Positions 45,077 to 54,219 are shown, counted from the first letter of the stretch. The stretch: DNA of 64,000 nucleotides from Shumkonia mesophila (GCF_026163695.1 NZ_JAOTID010000007.1:62001-126000); one strand, 5' to 3'. Notes: generated by a model from the letters alone, not told the origin. Numbers and translations: made by a program.

Positions 45077-46144
45077 GTGGCGATCTATGACTTCCAGCGG
45101 TTGAACGTCCTGTTCGTCGAGGACAACAATTACATCAGCACCGTCTTCGAGACGCTGCTGCGGCAGTTCCAGGTCGGCTACATCGAGACGGCGAAGAACG
45201 GCGCCGAGGCGGTGGAAATCCTCAAGCTTTCCGGGCGGACCGGCGAGTTGAGGGGGTTGCGCGATTTCGACCTGGTGGTTTCCGATCTGCTGATGACCCC
45301 CGTTGACGGGCTCCTGCTCCTGCGCTGGATTCGCACCGGCAAGGAATCGCCCAACCGTTTCCTGCCGTTCATCATGCTGTCGGGGGCGGCCGACACCCAT
45401 TACGTGGCCGAGGCCCGCGATTTCGGAGCCAATGAATTTTTGGCCAAGCCGTTCTCCGCGGAGTCCGTCTACAAGCATTTCCTCCAGATCATCGACTATC
45501 CGCGCTCCTACGTCGCGACGCAGAACTACTTCGGCCCCAACCGTCGCCGGCGCGACCTGCCGCCGCCGGGCCGGGATCGCCGCGTCACGCAGGAAAGCAA
45601 CATCGCCATCGTCTATTCGGCCGACCGCGTGGTGAAGCCGGCGACGCCGACCGAGGTATGGGAGTTCCGGCTGCCCAACCGCCTGAAGGAGAAGGTGGCG
45701 GGTCTGGGCGGCGGCGACGGCGGCGGCGAGATCCCGTTCAACCTGCTGGAAGAAGCCGAGGCCCAGCTCCAGCGGGCGGCGCTCGATTTCACAGAATGGG
45801 CGCGGGGCTATCTGACCAAACTGAGCCGCCTGTGCGAACAGGCGCTGGAGCAGCCGTCGGGCCGGCGCCGTCAGTTCGATGAAATCAACATGCTGGCCCA
45901 CGAGCTCCGGGGCCAGGGCGGAACGTTCGGCTATCCGCTGATTTCGATCTTCGGCAAGATGCTCTACGACGCCACCGGGGCCAGCTGTCGCGAGGACAAC
46001 AACATGGTCGAGATCGTCAGGGCCCATATCGACGCCATGCGGGCCGTGCTGCGCGACAAGGTATCGGGCGACGGCGGCATGGTCGGCCGCGAGCTGCTGG
46101 CCTCGCTCAAGGCGGCGATCAAGAAACGCATGACCGCGATCTGA
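45077..46144 (+). CDS. Receiver-domain protein with C-terminal Hpt-like domain
   Basis: A 355-residue protein with an N-terminal receiver (E15/D16 acidic pocket in VLFVEDNN, phosphoacceptor D70 in VVSDLLMTPVDG, K124 in FLAKPF) and, after a 70-residue linker, a C-terminal helical domain with a histidine in NMLAHELRGQGGTFGYPLI (H275) resembling histidine phosphotransfer domains. No DNA-binding or output domain. GTG 45077 is preceded by GGGGGAG. It could be a phosphorelay intermediate; no cognate kinase is adjacent. Confidence 0.82.
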   Translation: MAIYDFQRLNVLFVEDNNYISTVFETLLRQFQVGYIETAKNGAEAVEILKLSGRTGELRGLRDFDLVVSDLLMTPVDGLLLLRWIRTGKESPNRFLPFIMLSGAADTHYVAEARDFGANEFLAKPFSAESVYKHFLQIIDYPRSYVATQNYFGPNRRRRDLPPPGRDRRVTQESNIAIVYSADRVVKPATPTEVWEFRLPNRLKEKVAGLGGGDGGGEIPFNLLEEAEAQLQRAALDFTEWARGYLTKLSRLCEQALEQPSGRRRQFDEINMLAHELRGQGGTFGYPLISIFGKMLYDATGASCREDNNMVEIVRAHIDAMRAVLRDKVSGDGGMVGRELLASLKAAIKKRMTAI

Positions 46145-46154
46145 CCCGGCCGGC

Positions 46155-47291
46155 CTAAAGGTCGGCCACGGTTTCCTCGATCAGTCCGTCGACCACCGCC
46201 CGCAGGGCTTCCCGGGGCTTGGCTCCGGCGCCGACGGCCCGGGCGTAGGTTTCGCTCTGCCGATGGGCGCTGGTGCCCTCCCGGACGATCCGGCGGGTGC
46301 GCTCGACCTGCTGGCGGCAGCCCAGCGCCTCGGCATCCTCGGCGATCAGGCCGATCAGCTCTTCCAGCAGGTCGGAGAATGGGACGATCTGCCCCTTGCC
46401 GAAATCCACCAGGCCCTCGTCGATGCCATAGCGCTGGGCCCGCCAGCGGTTCTCGTTGATCAGCATGCGGGAATACCGCCGCCAGCGCTGGTTGGCGCGG
46501 CGCAGGCGATAAAGCATGCGCACGATGCACACGAACAGCGCGGCGACGGCGATGGCGTCGTCCAGGCGGGTGCAGACGTCGGTGATGCGCATCTCGATGG
46601 TGGGGAAGTTGGCGCTGGCCCGGATGTCCCACCACAGGAGCGTGCCGTCCTTGATCAGGCCGGCACCGGTCAGGATCTTCACGTGGCGCCGGTATTCGCC
46701 GAAAGACTCGAAATATTCGGGCAGGCCGGTGCGGGGCAACCCATGGAACACGCTCAGCCGATAGGATTTGAGGCCGGTATCTTCGCCGCGCCAGAATGGC
46801 GAGGAGGTGCTGAGCGCCAACAGGTGCGGCAGGAAATAGCAGGCCTGGTTGATCAGGTCGATCCTGAGGTCGTCGTCGTCGATGCCGACGTGGACATGCA
46901 TGCCGCAGATGAGCAGCCGACGCGCCATCGCCTGCAGGTCGCGAGCCAGGATGTTGTAGCGTTCCTTGTCGGTGTGCCGCTGGTCCTGCCATTCCGAGAA
47001 CGGATGGGTGGAGGCGGCGATCGGCGCCAGTCCGTGGCTGGCGGCCACCCCGGCGACGGTGCGGCGCAGCCCGGCCAGTTCCTCGCGGGCCTCGCCGATG
47101 GTGTGGCAGACCCGCGTGCCGACCTCGATCTGCGAGCGCAGGAGTTCCGGGCGCACCCGATCGGGGATCAGCGAGCGGCATTCCTCGATCATCGCCGCCG
47201 GCGGTTCGGCCGCGATGTCGCGGGTCTGGCGGTCGACCAGAAGGTATTCCTCCTCGACGCCGACAGTGAACGGGGGATCGCCGGCCGTCAT
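46155..47291 (-). CDS. Carboxylate-amine ligase (YbdK-like, GCS2 family)
   Basis: A 378-residue ATP-grasp-related glutamate-cysteine-ligase-2 family enzyme. Seen: VGVEEEYLLVD start, CGMHVHVGIDDDDL, STSSPFWRGEDTGLKSYR and NENRWRAQRYGIDEGLVD. The family shows weak gamma-glutamylcysteine or other gamma-glutamyl ligase activity; the physiological product is unresolved. Start MTAGDPPFTV (47291). Next to the amidohydrolase, two bases away, a recurrent pairing. Confidence 0.9.
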   Translation of the reverse strand: MTAGDPPFTVGVEEEYLLVDRQTRDIAAEPPAAMIEECRSLIPDRVRPELLRSQIEVGTRVCHTIGEAREELAGLRRTVAGVAASHGLAPIAASTHPFSEWQDQRHTDKERYNILARDLQAMARRLLICGMHVHVGIDDDDLRIDLINQACYFLPHLLALSTSSPFWRGEDTGLKSYRLSVFHGLPRTGLPEYFESFGEYRRHVKILTGAGLIKDGTLLWWDIRASANFPTIEMRITDVCTRLDDAIAVAALFVCIVRMLYRLRRANQRWRRYSRMLINENRWRAQRYGIDEGLVDFGKGQIVPFSDLLEELIGLIAEDAEALGCRQQVERTRRIVREGTSAHRQSETYARAVGAGAKPREALRAVVDGLIEETVADL

Positions 47292-47292
47292 C

Positions 47293-48099
47293 TCAGCGGG
47301 CCGCCCGCACGGGACCGACGGCCAGCAAGGCCTCTTCGATGAGGGCTGCCCAGCGCTCGGCGCCGGCGGGCGTGTCGACCAGGTCCTGGCGGATTTCGAT
47401 GCCGACATGGGGAACGCCGGCGTCACCGGCGTGGTAGTCCATCGAGAAGCCGAAGGAGCGCCCCGAGTAGGGCTGGTTGTCGCCGACGCACAGGTTGCGT
47501 TCTTGCAGGTGACGGATCAGCGGCCGCGCCAGCCGGTCGTCGCGGTTCCACAGAAGTCCCGCTTCCCACGGCCGGGGCAGGCCGCCGTTCAGGCAGGGCG
47601 TGAAGGTGTGGATGGCGATCAGCGCCGCCGGGCGCCCGCCGTTCCAACGCGACGCGAAGGCCTCGGCGACCCGGTTGTGGTACGGCCAGAACAGGCCGTC
47701 GATACGCTGCTCACGCGCCTCGTTGCCGAGATCGCGGTTGCCGGGGATGGCGGTGCCGTCGCTTTCGGCGGGAATGGAATCGATGGCGCCGGGCAGGCGG
47801 TTGAGATCGATCGCCAGGCGCGAATAGGTGGCCAGCACGGCCGGCGCGTCCAGACGCGGCGAAAGCCGACGCACAATATCGGCGGCGCCGATGTCCCAGC
47901 CGATGTGGGCCGCAAGCGCCGCCTCGTCCAGCCCGAGGGTGCCCAAGGATCTGGGGATCGCGCGGCCGGCATGACAGGCCAGCAGAAAAAAGCCGCTCCG
48001 GCCATCGGGATTGAGGATTTCGGCGACGGCCGGATCGTCGGCCCCGAGAAGCGGGCAGAGACCGGCGGGTTTGGGGGCGCTGGCGTCCATGACAACCAT
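47293..48099 (-). CDS. N-formylglutamate amidohydrolase-family protein
   Basis: A 268-residue FGase-family zinc hydrolase. Seen: FFLLACHAGRAIPRSLGTLG, SRLAIDLNRLPGAIDSIPAE and VGIEIRQDLVDTPAGAERW. True HutG-type enzymes free glutamate from N-formylglutamate, but no hut genes are near, and pairing with the carboxylate-amine ligase suggests a gamma-glutamyl-compound role. Start ATG 48099 (alternative 48090). Confidence 0.88.
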   Translation of the reverse strand: MVVMDASAPKPAGLCPLLGADDPAVAEILNPDGRSGFFLLACHAGRAIPRSLGTLGLDEAALAAHIGWDIGAADIVRRLSPRLDAPAVLATYSRLAIDLNRLPGAIDSIPAESDGTAIPGNRDLGNEAREQRIDGLFWPYHNRVAEAFASRWNGGRPAALIAIHTFTPCLNGGLPRPWEAGLLWNRDDRLARPLIRHLQERNLCVGDNQPYSGRSFGFSMDYHAGDAGVPHVGIEIRQDLVDTPAGAERWAALIEEALLAVGPVRAAR

Positions 48100-48221
48100 A
48101 TAGGGAAGATCGCCCGCTTTGTCAGCCGGGTTGTCGCCGCCAAAAGGCCCGCCTTGCGGCCGATGGGACGGCTCCTTAAGTTGCACTCTCGCGTGACCCG
48201 CCAACGACGGACCGGTGCCGG

Positions 48222-49508
48222 ATGACCACCACGGAGCGATCGCAGCGCACGGTACCGTCGGCCACCCTGGCGGCCTGGATCGCCTGGCTGTGCGGGGCCT
48301 CCTTCTATTGCTACGGCTTTTTCCAGCGGGTGGCGCCCAGCGTCATGGTCGGCGACCTGATGCGCGACTTCGGCGTCTCGGGCGCCGTGCTGGGCAACCT
48401 GACCGCCTTTTATTTCTACGCCTACGCGGGATTGCAGATCCCCGTCGGCGTGATGGTCGACCGCTTCGGCCCGCGCCGCATGCTGACCGCCGCCGCCATC
48501 CTGTGCACGGCGGGAAGCTGGCTGTTCGCGACGGCGGATTCGCTTGCTCTCGCTTATGCCGGCCGGGCGCTGATCGGGGCCGGCGCCGGGGTTGCCTGGA
48601 TCGGCACGCTCCAGATCGCCGCCTTCGGCTTCCCGGCCCGCCGCTTCGCCCTGTTGACGGGGCTGACCCTGCTGCTGGGCATGGCCGGCGGCGTCGGAGG
48701 CCAGACGCCCCTGGCCTTCGTCATCGGGACGGCGGGTTGGCGGCCCACCCTTCTGGGGGCCACCGTCGTGGCCGCCGTTCTCGCCTTGCTGATCTGGGGG
48801 TTCGTGCGCATCGATGCGGCGCCGGGCGGCAGGGCGGCGCCCGCCGAGGGCAGCGTACTGCGCGGGCTGGTGTCGGTGCTGGCCACCCCGCAAAGCTGGA
48901 CATGTGCCATTTTTGGGGCGGGGCTTGCGGTTCCGGTGCTGGCCTTCGCCGGGCTGTGGGGCGTGCCCTACATGATGGAAATGTACGGCCTGACCCGCCC
49001 GGCGGCGGCTTTCACTACGACGTTGATGCTGGTCGGCTGGGCCATCGGCGCGCCGGCCGCGGGATGGATCTCCGATCACCTGGGGCGTCGTCGGGGTCCC
49101 ATGGTGGTTTCCAGCATGGCGGCGCTGGCAACCCTGGCCGCCGCTCTTTACCTGCCGGGGCTGCCGCTGCTTGCCGTGCAGGGCCTGCTTCTGGTGCACG
49201 GCATCTTCTCGGGAGCCATGGTGCTGTCGTTTGCCACCGCGCGGGAGAACAACCGCCAGCGGGTCAGCGCCACCGCCGTCGGCTTCGTCAACATGGCGGT
49301 GATGGCGATGAGCGCCGGCTTCCAGCCGCTGATCGGCTGGCTGCTCGACCGTGGCTGGGACGGCCGCCTGGTCGATGGCGGCCGGGTCTACGCGCCGGCC
49401 ACCTTCAAGGCGGCCCTGGTGACGCTGCTGGTGGCCGGTGTCGCCGCCTGCCTGGCCGCCCTCATGACCCGCGAAACCCGCTGTAAGCCGGTCGCCGGCG
49501 CCGACTGA
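48222..49508 (+). CDS. MFS transporter
   Basis: A 428-residue, 12-helix major facilitator. The start SFYCYGFFQRVAPSVMVGDL and VMVDRFGPRRMLT loop are characteristic of an MFS group fused to or near glutathione/peptide or organic-acid exporters, but substrate is unknown. Divergent from the amidohydrolase gene. Confidence 0.88.
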   Translation: MTTTERSQRTVPSATLAAWIAWLCGASFYCYGFFQRVAPSVMVGDLMRDFGVSGAVLGNLTAFYFYAYAGLQIPVGVMVDRFGPRRMLTAAAILCTAGSWLFATADSLALAYAGRALIGAGAGVAWIGTLQIAAFGFPARRFALLTGLTLLLGMAGGVGGQTPLAFVIGTAGWRPTLLGATVVAAVLALLIWGFVRIDAAPGGRAAPAEGSVLRGLVSVLATPQSWTCAIFGAGLAVPVLAFAGLWGVPYMMEMYGLTRPAAAFTTTLMLVGWAIGAPAAGWISDHLGRRRGPMVVSSMAALATLAAALYLPGLPLLAVQGLLLVHGIFSGAMVLSFATARENNRQRVSATAVGFVNMAVMAMSAGFQPLIGWLLDRGWDGRLVDGGRVYAPATFKAALVTLLVAGVAACLAALMTRETRCKPVAGAD

Positions 49509-49514
49509 GAAGGC

Positions 49515-49766
49515 TCAGTCCAGGTCCTTCTTGCGGCGGAAGAACTCGTCGCGGTCGATGCGGCCGCTGGCGTATTCCTGGCCGAGGGTGGCCAGCGCCG
49601 CCTCGCGGACCGGATTGCTGCGCCAGCCGCGAATCAGGTGGACCAGGGCGAACGCGATGAGGGCGAAGAACAGCAGCCACAGGATGCCGTGAAAACCCAT
49701 GAACCACGGCCAGCCGCCGCCGTCCCAGCCCATCATGTTCCAGTGATTGAAGCCGTTGTTCCACAT
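49515..49766 (-). CDS. SHOCT-domain membrane protein
   Basis: An 83-residue protein: Trp/Gly-rich N-terminus (MWNNGFNHWNMMGWDGGG), one membrane helix (about 25-45) and a C-terminal SHOCT unit LGQEYASGRIDRDEFFRRKK. SHOCT proteins are short oligomerisation modules often near metal or envelope-stress genes. Downstream, in the same direction, of the Gly/Met-rich exported protein. Confidence 0.85.
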   Translation of the reverse strand: MWNNGFNHWNMMGWDGGGWPWFMGFHGILWLLFFALIAFALVHLIRGWRSNPVREAALATLGQEYASGRIDRDEFFRRKKDLD

Positions 49767-49849
49767 GGTTGATCTCCTGAGGCAGGGAAGGGGCGTGGGC
49801 GGCCGACCGAGGGGGGCGGCCGGCCGCCCGGGGAGCGTGCGGAATGCGC

Positions 49850-50314
49850 TTACCGCACGGGACGCATGAAGCCGGTCTTGGCGTCGATCTCCAGCTTTTC
49901 CACCAGCGAGTTGTCGAGCGTGACGATCTCGGCGGTAAACGCCGCGTCGCCCTTGGCCTCGACCTTGCCGACCTTAAGGCGGTCGTTGCCCATCCAGGCC
50001 AGACGTTGCTGGACGACTTTCTGGGCGTCGTCGAGGGTCAGCGGTTCGGCGTTGGCGGTGGCGGCAGCCAGGCCGGGACAAGGAACATCGGTTCCGGCGG
50101 CGCCCATCATGGCGCCGGGGCCGTAGCCGCGGCCCATCATGCCCGGGCCGTAGCCGCCGCCCATCATGCCGGGGCCATAGCCGCCGCCCATCATGGCGGG
50201 ACCCCAGCCGGGCCGGGTCGGGCCGTCGGCGGGATCGGCGAGGGTGACGGTGGCGCCCAAAGCGGTGAGGCCCAGGGTGGCGACGGTAGCCAGTGCGATC
50301 AGGGAGCGTTTCAT
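49850..50314 (-). CDS. Exported Gly/Met-rich protein with PepSY-like C-terminus
   Basis: A 154-residue secreted protein: signal peptide MKRSLIALATVATLGLTALG, then tandem MMGGGYGPG repeats (three to four copies) that could bind copper or silver through Met, and a C-terminal LTLDDAQKVVQQRLAWMGND domain resembling PepSY or PepSY-like units. Starts at 50314. Divergent from the OmpR-type regulator, with tandem decamer boxes in between. Confidence 0.75.
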   Translation of the reverse strand: MKRSLIALATVATLGLTALGATVTLADPADGPTRPGWGPAMMGGGYGPGMMGGGYGPGMMGRGYGPGAMMGAAGTDVPCPGLAAATANAEPLTLDDAQKVVQQRLAWMGNDRLKVGKVEAKGDAAFTAEIVTLDNSLVEKLEIDAKTGFMRPVR

Positions 50315-50430
50315 GGTTGAAGCCTTTCTTTCTTCCGAGGGATGTCGTGGACCCTGGTATAGCCATCGGCTGTAACCCGAGTGTGTCGGCAAAGCCCTCA
50401 TTGGTAACAAGGTTTGCCGGACCCAGGCGT

Positions 50431-50450
50431 TGCCACACTTTGTCACACTT
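50431..50450. promoter_or_regulatory. Tandem decamer boxes between divergent genes
   Basis: TGCCACACTT and TGTCACACTT lie in direct tandem with a 10-base period, the spacing typical for OmpR-family response-regulator dimers. They lie between the divergent exported-protein and regulator genes, so autoregulation is plausible but untested. Confidence 0.5.
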
Positions 50451-50478
50451 TTTTCGCGGAAGGCGGCGGGGCGGCCCC

Positions 50479-50484
50479 TATAAT
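50479..50484 (+). promoter_or_regulatory. TATAAT -10 hexamer directly before the regulator ATG
   Basis: A perfect TATAAT lies six bases before ATG 50491, and no Shine-Dalgarno sequence is present. A transcript starting about seven bases downstream of the hexamer would begin at the ATG, giving a leaderless mRNA. The -35 region is poor, consistent with an activated promoter. Confidence 0.45.
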
Positions 50485-50490
50485 CCAGCC

Positions 50491-51210
50491 ATGAACGAGA
50501 CGCCGCACCTCCTGGTCGTCGACGACAACCGCGAAATCCGCGACCTGCTGGCCAGGTTCATGGCCAAGCACGAATTCCGCGTCAGCACGGCCGAGGACGG
50601 CAAGGCCATGTGGCGGGTCCTGGAAACCAGCCGCATCGACCTCGTCATCCTCGACCTCATGCTGCCCGGCGAGGACGGGCTGGTTCTGTGCCGCGAACTG
50701 AGGGCACGTTCGAACATCCCCATCGTCATGCTGACCGCCATGGGCGAGGAAACGGATCGCATCGTCGGCCTCGAGATGGGGGCCGACGACTACGTGCCGA
50801 AGCCGTTCAACCCGCGCGAGCTTCTGGCTCGCGTCAAGGCGGTGCTGCGCCGCGCCCAGTCGCTCCCGGAGCAGGGCAAGGCGCCCGAGCAGACAGCGGT
50901 CCGCTTCGCCGGCTGGACCTTCGATCTGGCCCGGCGCGAGATCGTGTCGGCGGATGGCGTGGCGGTGCCGCTCAGCACCGGTGAGTTCGACCTGCTGGCG
51001 ACCTTCGTCGCCCATCCTCGCCACGTACTCAGCCGCGACCAGCTTCTGGACCTGACCCGCGGGCGCGAGGCGGCGGCGTTCGATCGCAGCATCGACACCC
51101 AGGTCAGCCGCCTGCGCCGCAAGATCGAAAAGGACGCCAAGGACCCGCAGATCATCAAGACGGTGTGGGGCGGTGGCTACGTGTTCACGCCGGAGGTGAG
51201 CGGGGAATGA
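50491..51210 (+). CDS. OmpR-family response regulator
   Basis: A 239-residue regulator: receiver (LVVDDNREIR, LVILDLMLPGEDGLV with the phosphoacceptor Asp, MGADDYVPKPFNPRELL), then a winged-helix DNA-binding domain (LSTGEFDLLATFVAHPRHVL, SIDTQVSRLRRKIE, TVWGGGYVFTP). Pairs with the kinase downstream, whose start overlaps its stop by four bases. Close to envelope/metal-linked genes. Confidence 0.95.
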   Translation: MNETPHLLVVDDNREIRDLLARFMAKHEFRVSTAEDGKAMWRVLETSRIDLVILDLMLPGEDGLVLCRELRARSNIPIVMLTAMGEETDRIVGLEMGADDYVPKPFNPRELLARVKAVLRRAQSLPEQGKAPEQTAVRFAGWTFDLARREIVSADGVAVPLSTGEFDLLATFVAHPRHVLSRDQLLDLTRGREAAAFDRSIDTQVSRLRRKIEKDAKDPQIIKTVWGGGYVFTPEVSGE

Positions 51211-52613
51211 GGCGTCTGCTGCCCAAAAGCTTCTTCGGCCAGACCGTGCTCGTCCTCCTGGTCGGGCTCTCCGTGTCGCATCTGGTCAGCATGGCCATTT
51301 ATTCGAGCGACCGGGTGGAGATCCTGGCGCTTTCCGGCGGCGAGGAGACGGCCCGGCGCATCGCCTCCATCGCCCGCCTGGTCGACCAGGTGCCGCCCGA
51401 ATGGCGGGGCCGCATTCTGGAAACGGTGCAGGGCCCTACCTTGCGGGTCACGCTGACCGGCGACAGCGGGCTCGTGCCCGACGCCTCCGAGGACTGGCGC
51501 GGCGGCCTCATCCGCCGCTTCCTGGCCAGCGAGATCCCGGTGGCCGAGGGCGACGTCATCGTGCGCCTGGAGGGGCCGCCGGAACCGCCGTCCGTCCGGC
51601 CGGGCATGATGACGGGGTCCCTGCAGCGGCACATGCACATGGGCTGGTTCGCCCCCCGCATGGTCGAGGACTGGCCGGTCGGGGCCTCGCTGCGCGCTTC
51701 GGTGCGCCTGGGCGACGGCCAATGGCTCACCTTCGCGGCGGCGATTCCCGACCCGCCGCGCCTGTGGTCGGCCCCGGCGGCGCTGTCCCTGGTCCTGATG
51801 GTGGTGACGGTGGTGGTCTTCTCGCTGTGGGCGGTCCGCCGGCTGACCGGCCCCATTCGCACCTTCGCCGAGGCGGCCGACCGTTTGGGCCGTGACGTCA
51901 AGGCGCCGCCGCTTCCCGAAACCGGTCCGCTCGAAATCCGCCGGGCGACGCGTGCTTTCAACGGCATGCAGGCCCGCCTGCGCCGCCTGGTCGAGAATCG
52001 CACCCGCATGCTGGCGGCCATCTCGCACGACCTGCGCACGCCGATCACCCAGCTTCGGCTGCGCGCCGAATTTATCGAAGACGCCGAGGAGCAGGCCAAG
52101 ACCCTGGCGACGCTGGAGGAGATGGAGGCGATGATCGCCTCGACGCTGACGTTTGCCCGGGACGACGCCCTTGCCGAGGCGCCGCGACCGGTCGATCTCG
52201 CCGCCCTGGTCGAAAGCCTGTGCGACGATCTGGCCGATGCCGGCAAGGCGGTTTCCTTCGCGGCGGCCGAGAAGGTTGCCGTGACCTGCCGGCCGGCGGC
52301 GCTGAAGCGGGCGGTGGCCAACCTGATCGAGAACGCCGTGAAATACGGCGGTGGCGCCCGCGTGTCCGTCGCCGTCGACGCCGGGGAGGTGCGCATCGTC
52401 GTCGAGGACGATGGCCCCGGCATCCCGCCCGACGAACTGGAAAACGTCTTCGCGCCCTTCTACCGGGTCGAGAAGTCGCGCGGCACCGGGCCCGGCGGCG
52501 TCGGTCTGGGCTTGAGCGTGGTGCGGGCCGTCGCCGACGCCCATGGCGGCCACGTGCGGCTCGAAAACCGCGACGCCGGCGGCCTCAGCGCCATCCTCGA
52601 ATTCCCACGATGA
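51207..52613 (+). CDS. Sensor histidine kinase, EnvZ-like
   Basis: A 468-residue kinase: first helix (about 10-33), periplasmic sensor of about 160 residues, second helix (about 198-222), HAMP, HisKA with H-box AAISHDLRTPITQLRLR, N-box NLIENAVKYG, G-boxes DDGPGIPPDEL and GVGLGLSVV. The periplasmic part has Met-rich MMTGSLQRHMHMGWFAPRMV, which could bind metal; inference. ATGA overlap with the regulator. Confidence 0.95.
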   Translation: MRRLLPKSFFGQTVLVLLVGLSVSHLVSMAIYSSDRVEILALSGGEETARRIASIARLVDQVPPEWRGRILETVQGPTLRVTLTGDSGLVPDASEDWRGGLIRRFLASEIPVAEGDVIVRLEGPPEPPSVRPGMMTGSLQRHMHMGWFAPRMVEDWPVGASLRASVRLGDGQWLTFAAAIPDPPRLWSAPAALSLVLMVVTVVVFSLWAVRRLTGPIRTFAEAADRLGRDVKAPPLPETGPLEIRRATRAFNGMQARLRRLVENRTRMLAAISHDLRTPITQLRLRAEFIEDAEEQAKTLATLEEMEAMIASTLTFARDDALAEAPRPVDLAALVESLCDDLADAGKAVSFAAAEKVAVTCRPAALKRAVANLIENAVKYGGGARVSVAVDAGEVRIVVEDDGPGIPPDELENVFAPFYRVEKSRGTGPGGVGLGLSVVRAVADAHGGHVRLENRDAGGLSAILEFPR

Positions 52614-52713
52614 GAAAGTCATGGGCAGGGCGGCCCCAGGCGCGTTGCGATCCGACCGCCAACCTGCGAGACTCCCCGCCGCCCATCCAATCAAACGAAA
52701 AGGGGGAGGAGCC

Positions 52714-53010
52714 ATGCACGTTACGCTGGTTCATGTCCAGGTGAAGCCCGACCGGGTCGACGATTTCATCGAGGCCAGCCGGGTCAACCACGTGGGATCG
52801 ATCGAGGAGGCCGGCAACCGCCGCTTCGACGTGCTCCAGGACACCCGCGATCCGGCCAGGTTCATCCTCTACGAGGCCTATGTCACCGCCCAACAGGCCG
52901 CCGCCCACAAGGAAACGCCGCATTACGTTCGGTGGCGCGACGCGGTGGCCGGCATGATGGCGCAGCCGCGCGACGGCGTGCCGTATAACGGCCTCTTTCC
53001 CGTCGACTAG
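52714..53010 (+). CDS. LsrG-like antibiotic-biosynthesis monooxygenase-fold protein
   Basis: A 98-residue ABM-fold protein, MHVTLVHVQVKPDRVDDFIE, with EEAGNRRFDVLQDTRDPARF and TPHYVRWRDA. It is close over its full length to E. coli LsrG, the P-DPD (phospho-AI-2) isomerase, but no lsr genes are near. An AGGGGGAGGA SD precedes ATG 52714. Three bases before the iron-type alcohol dehydrogenase gene, so probably one operon. Confidence 0.85.
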   Translation: MHVTLVHVQVKPDRVDDFIEASRVNHVGSIEEAGNRRFDVLQDTRDPARFILYEAYVTAQQAAAHKETPHYVRWRDAVAGMMAQPRDGVPYNGLFPVD

Positions 53011-53013
53011 CCG

Positions 53014-54219
53014 ATGACGGGAATTGCGTCCTTTTCGACCGGGCGTGTGCCCAGGATCGTTTTCGGGGCGGGTGCCAGCGCCGGCATCGCCAAGGAGGCG
53101 CGGGCCTTCGGCGCCCGCGCCCTGGTGGTGACCGGCCGCCGCTCGTTCCGCGAATCGCCGCGCTGGGCCGACTTCGTGGAAAGCTGCCGGCAGGCCGGCC
53201 TTGAGTTCGACACCGTGACGGTCGAGGACGAGCCGTCGCCGGAGCTGGTCGACGAAACGGTGGCCCGTTTCCGTCCGGCCGGCATCGGGGTGGTCGTCGG
53301 CGTCGGCGGCGGCAGCGCGCTCGACGCCGCCAAGGCCATAGCCGGCCTGCTGATCCCGGGTAATTCGGTGATGGATCACCTGGAAGGGGTCGGGCGCGGC
53401 GTGCCGTATGCGGGCCCCGCCGTGCCATTCATCGCCGTGCCGACGACAGCCGGCACCGGCAGCGAGGCGACCAGGAACGCGGTCTTGAGCCGGCGCGGAT
53501 CGGAGGGTTTCAAGAAGTCGTTTCGCGACGAGCAGCTGGTGGCCCGCGTTGCCCTCGTCGATCCGGCGCTGCTGATCGGTTGCCCGGCCGCGCAGATGGC
53601 GGCCAACGGCATGGATGCGCTGACCCAGCTCCTCGAATCCTATGTGTCGCCGCGCGCCAATCCGATGACCGACGCGCTGGCCTTGTCGGGGATGAAGGCC
53701 TTCCGCAAGGGCTTCTTCGCCGCCTGGGAAAGGGCGGGCCGCAACGATCCCGCTGCCCGCATGGGCCGCTCCTGCGCCGCCTACGCCTCGCTGATGTCGG
53801 GCATCACGTTGGCCCAGACCGGGCTGGGGGTGGTTCACGGCCTGGCCTCGCCCTTGGGCGCCTTCCTGCCGATCGCCCATGGCGTCGCCTGCGGCACGCT
53901 GCTGGCGGTGGCCACCGAAACCAACATCCGGGCGCTCAGGCTTCGCGATCCCGGCGGGCCGGCACTCGCCAAGTACGCCGAGGCAGGGCGCCTGCTCTCG
54001 GGGCGCGACGACCTGGAAGCGCAACGCACGCTGGATCTTCTGGTCGAGACCCTGTTCGAGTGGGTCGAGCGTCTGCAGATCCCGCGCTTGGGCGCGCTGG
54101 GCATGTCGGCCGCCGATGTGTCGCGCGTGGCCGGCGCCAGCGGCGGCACCAGCATGAAGACCAACCCGGTGATGCTGGGCAAGGACGAAATCGCCGAAAT
54201 CCTCGAGCGGCGGCTCTGA
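53014..54219 (+). CDS. Iron-type (Fe-ADH) alcohol dehydrogenase
   Basis: A 401-residue group III alcohol dehydrogenase. Seen: NAD-binding VVVGVGGGSALDAAKAIAG and FIAVPTTAGTGSEAT, and the metal-binding region NGMDALTQLLESY plus VVHGLASPLGAFLPIAHGVA (the two His ligands). It would oxidise or reduce a small alcohol or aldehyde; the LsrG-like partner suggests a linked carbonyl substrate. Its stop lies in the left arm of the following inverted repeat. Confidence 0.93.
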   Translation: MTGIASFSTGRVPRIVFGAGASAGIAKEARAFGARALVVTGRRSFRESPRWADFVESCRQAGLEFDTVTVEDEPSPELVDETVARFRPAGIGVVVGVGGGSALDAAKAIAGLLIPGNSVMDHLEGVGRGVPYAGPAVPFIAVPTTAGTGSEATRNAVLSRRGSEGFKKSFRDEQLVARVALVDPALLIGCPAAQMAANGMDALTQLLESYVSPRANPMTDALALSGMKAFRKGFFAAWERAGRNDPAARMGRSCAAYASLMSGITLAQTGLGVVHGLASPLGAFLPIAHGVACGTLLAVATETNIRALRLRDPGGPALAKYAEAGRLLSGRDDLEAQRTLDLLVETLFEWVERLQIPRLGALGMSAADVSRVAGASGGTSMKTNPVMLGKDEIAEILERRL

